NCBI GenBank assembly: GCA_903887975.1
Contig: CAISSD010000207.1
Coordinates: 1-6,584 of the forward strand
Reading direction: 5' to 3'
Length of the DNA: 6,584 bases
DNA from: an uncultured Legionellaceae bacterium
GTDB taxonomy: Bacteria > Pseudomonadota > Gammaproteobacteria > Legionellales > Legionellaceae
Both the position numbers and the translations under genes were made by a program. This document shows, one piece after another, positions 6,302-6,584 of this stretch. Position 1 is the stretch's first letter. Each line of letters begins with the position of its first letter. The notes under the pieces are model-generated. The model searched no databases. It was not told where the DNA came from and saw only the letters and a list, made by a program, of their open reading frames with translations.

Positions 6302-6584
6302 ATGCATGCCAACTTACTACGCAGTGCTGTCTTGGCTTTTTCTTTGGTCACGGTGCAAACATCTTTCGCGCATGAAGAACACCATGGGCGTTGCGAAAAA
6401 ATGCATCATTTGGTGAAAACGCTGCATCTTAGCCACGCTCAAGAAACCAAAATCAAGGCCATTAAAGATAATTTAACAACCACACAAATGAAACATTGGG
6501 AAGAAATGCGTGCGGTTAAAAGTCAAATCAATGCGCTAATTTTCACCGATAAAGCCGTTGATACCAAAAAGCTTGATGAATTGA
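6302..6584 (+). CDS. Spy/CpxP-like periplasmic protein, 3' end cut by window
   Basis: A strong SD (AAGGAG at 6290-6295, 6 bases before the ATG) precedes an open frame of 94 codons that runs off the window without a stop. Residues 1-23 form a Sec signal peptide: an Arg at position 7, a hydrophobic core (AVLAFSLVTV) and cleavage expected after TSFA. The mature N terminus is His-rich (HEEHHGRCEKMHH, residues 24-36) with one Cys at 31. It continues as charged amphipathic helices with an LTxxQ-like motif, LSHAQ (43-47), in LHLSHAQETKIKAI, and a later EEMRAVKSQINAL helix. This pattern fits the Spy/CpxP/ZraP superfamily: small all-helical periplasmic proteins that act as ATP-independent chaperones or envelope-stress and metal-stress modulators. 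Which subfamily applies cannot be told from a partial sequence. It is divergent from truA and probably has its own promoter. Confidence 0.8.
   Translation, partial: MHANLLRSAVLAFSLVTVQTSFAHEEHHGRCEKMHHLVKTLHLSHAQETKIKAIKDNLTTTQMKHWEEMRAVKSQINALIFTDKAVDTKKLDEL

Noticed and set aside
6177..6416. 79-codon plus-strand frame overlapping the Spy-like start
   Set aside because: It is out of frame with the SD-supported secreted protein and starts at the inverted repeat with no ribosome site.

Overview
The window is an ordinary chromosomal housekeeping segment from what looks like an AT-rich gammaproteobacterium. Three things point there: a hemD-hemX-hemY cluster (HemX and this TPR-type HemY are typical of gamma- and betaproteobacteria), a discrete glutaminyl-tRNA synthetase (absent from most bacteria, standard in gammaproteobacteria), and CysRS/GlnRS/TruA sequences that follow the Escherichia coli proteins closely. 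The low GC, A/C-rich top strand and reduced HemX/HemY would suit a Legionellales-like or host-associated lineage, but that placement is inference.

Layout. Bases 1-2385 (+ strand) carry the tail of a heme-biosynthesis operon: hemD (its first few codons lie before the window), hemX (overlaps hemD by 26 bases) and hemY (ATGA overlap with hemX). Bases 2363-6152 (- strand) carry a compact three-gene unit read truA -> glnS -> cysS, with gaps of 8 and 2 bases. The hem and cysS ends converge and overlap by 23 bases. Bases 6156-6301 are a divergent intergenic region with a TATAAT-containing inverted repeat. Bases 6302-6584 (+ strand) hold the start of a secreted Spy/CpxP-like small protein with a His-rich N terminus, cut by the window edge.

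How the genes work together. HemD closes the tetrapyrrole ring to uroporphyrinogen III. HemX and HemY are inner-membrane proteins always found with it in this lineage, with unsettled roles. The minus-strand unit serves translation: TruA makes pseudouridine 38-40 in tRNA anticodon arms, GlnRS charges tRNA-Gln and CysRS charges tRNA-Cys. The Spy-like protein would act in the periplasm and is probably an independent transcription unit.

I found no mobile element, CRISPR array, RNA gene or defence-like cassette, and nothing that amounts to a novel system. The points most worth a second look are a HemY that appears to have lost about 120 internal residues (the front TPR block), a HemX with a shortened stalk, two departures from the usual GlnRS pattern (TSK for MSK, and a missing barrel loop), the terminator-poor convergent overlap, and nine-base homopolymers in each of the three hem genes.
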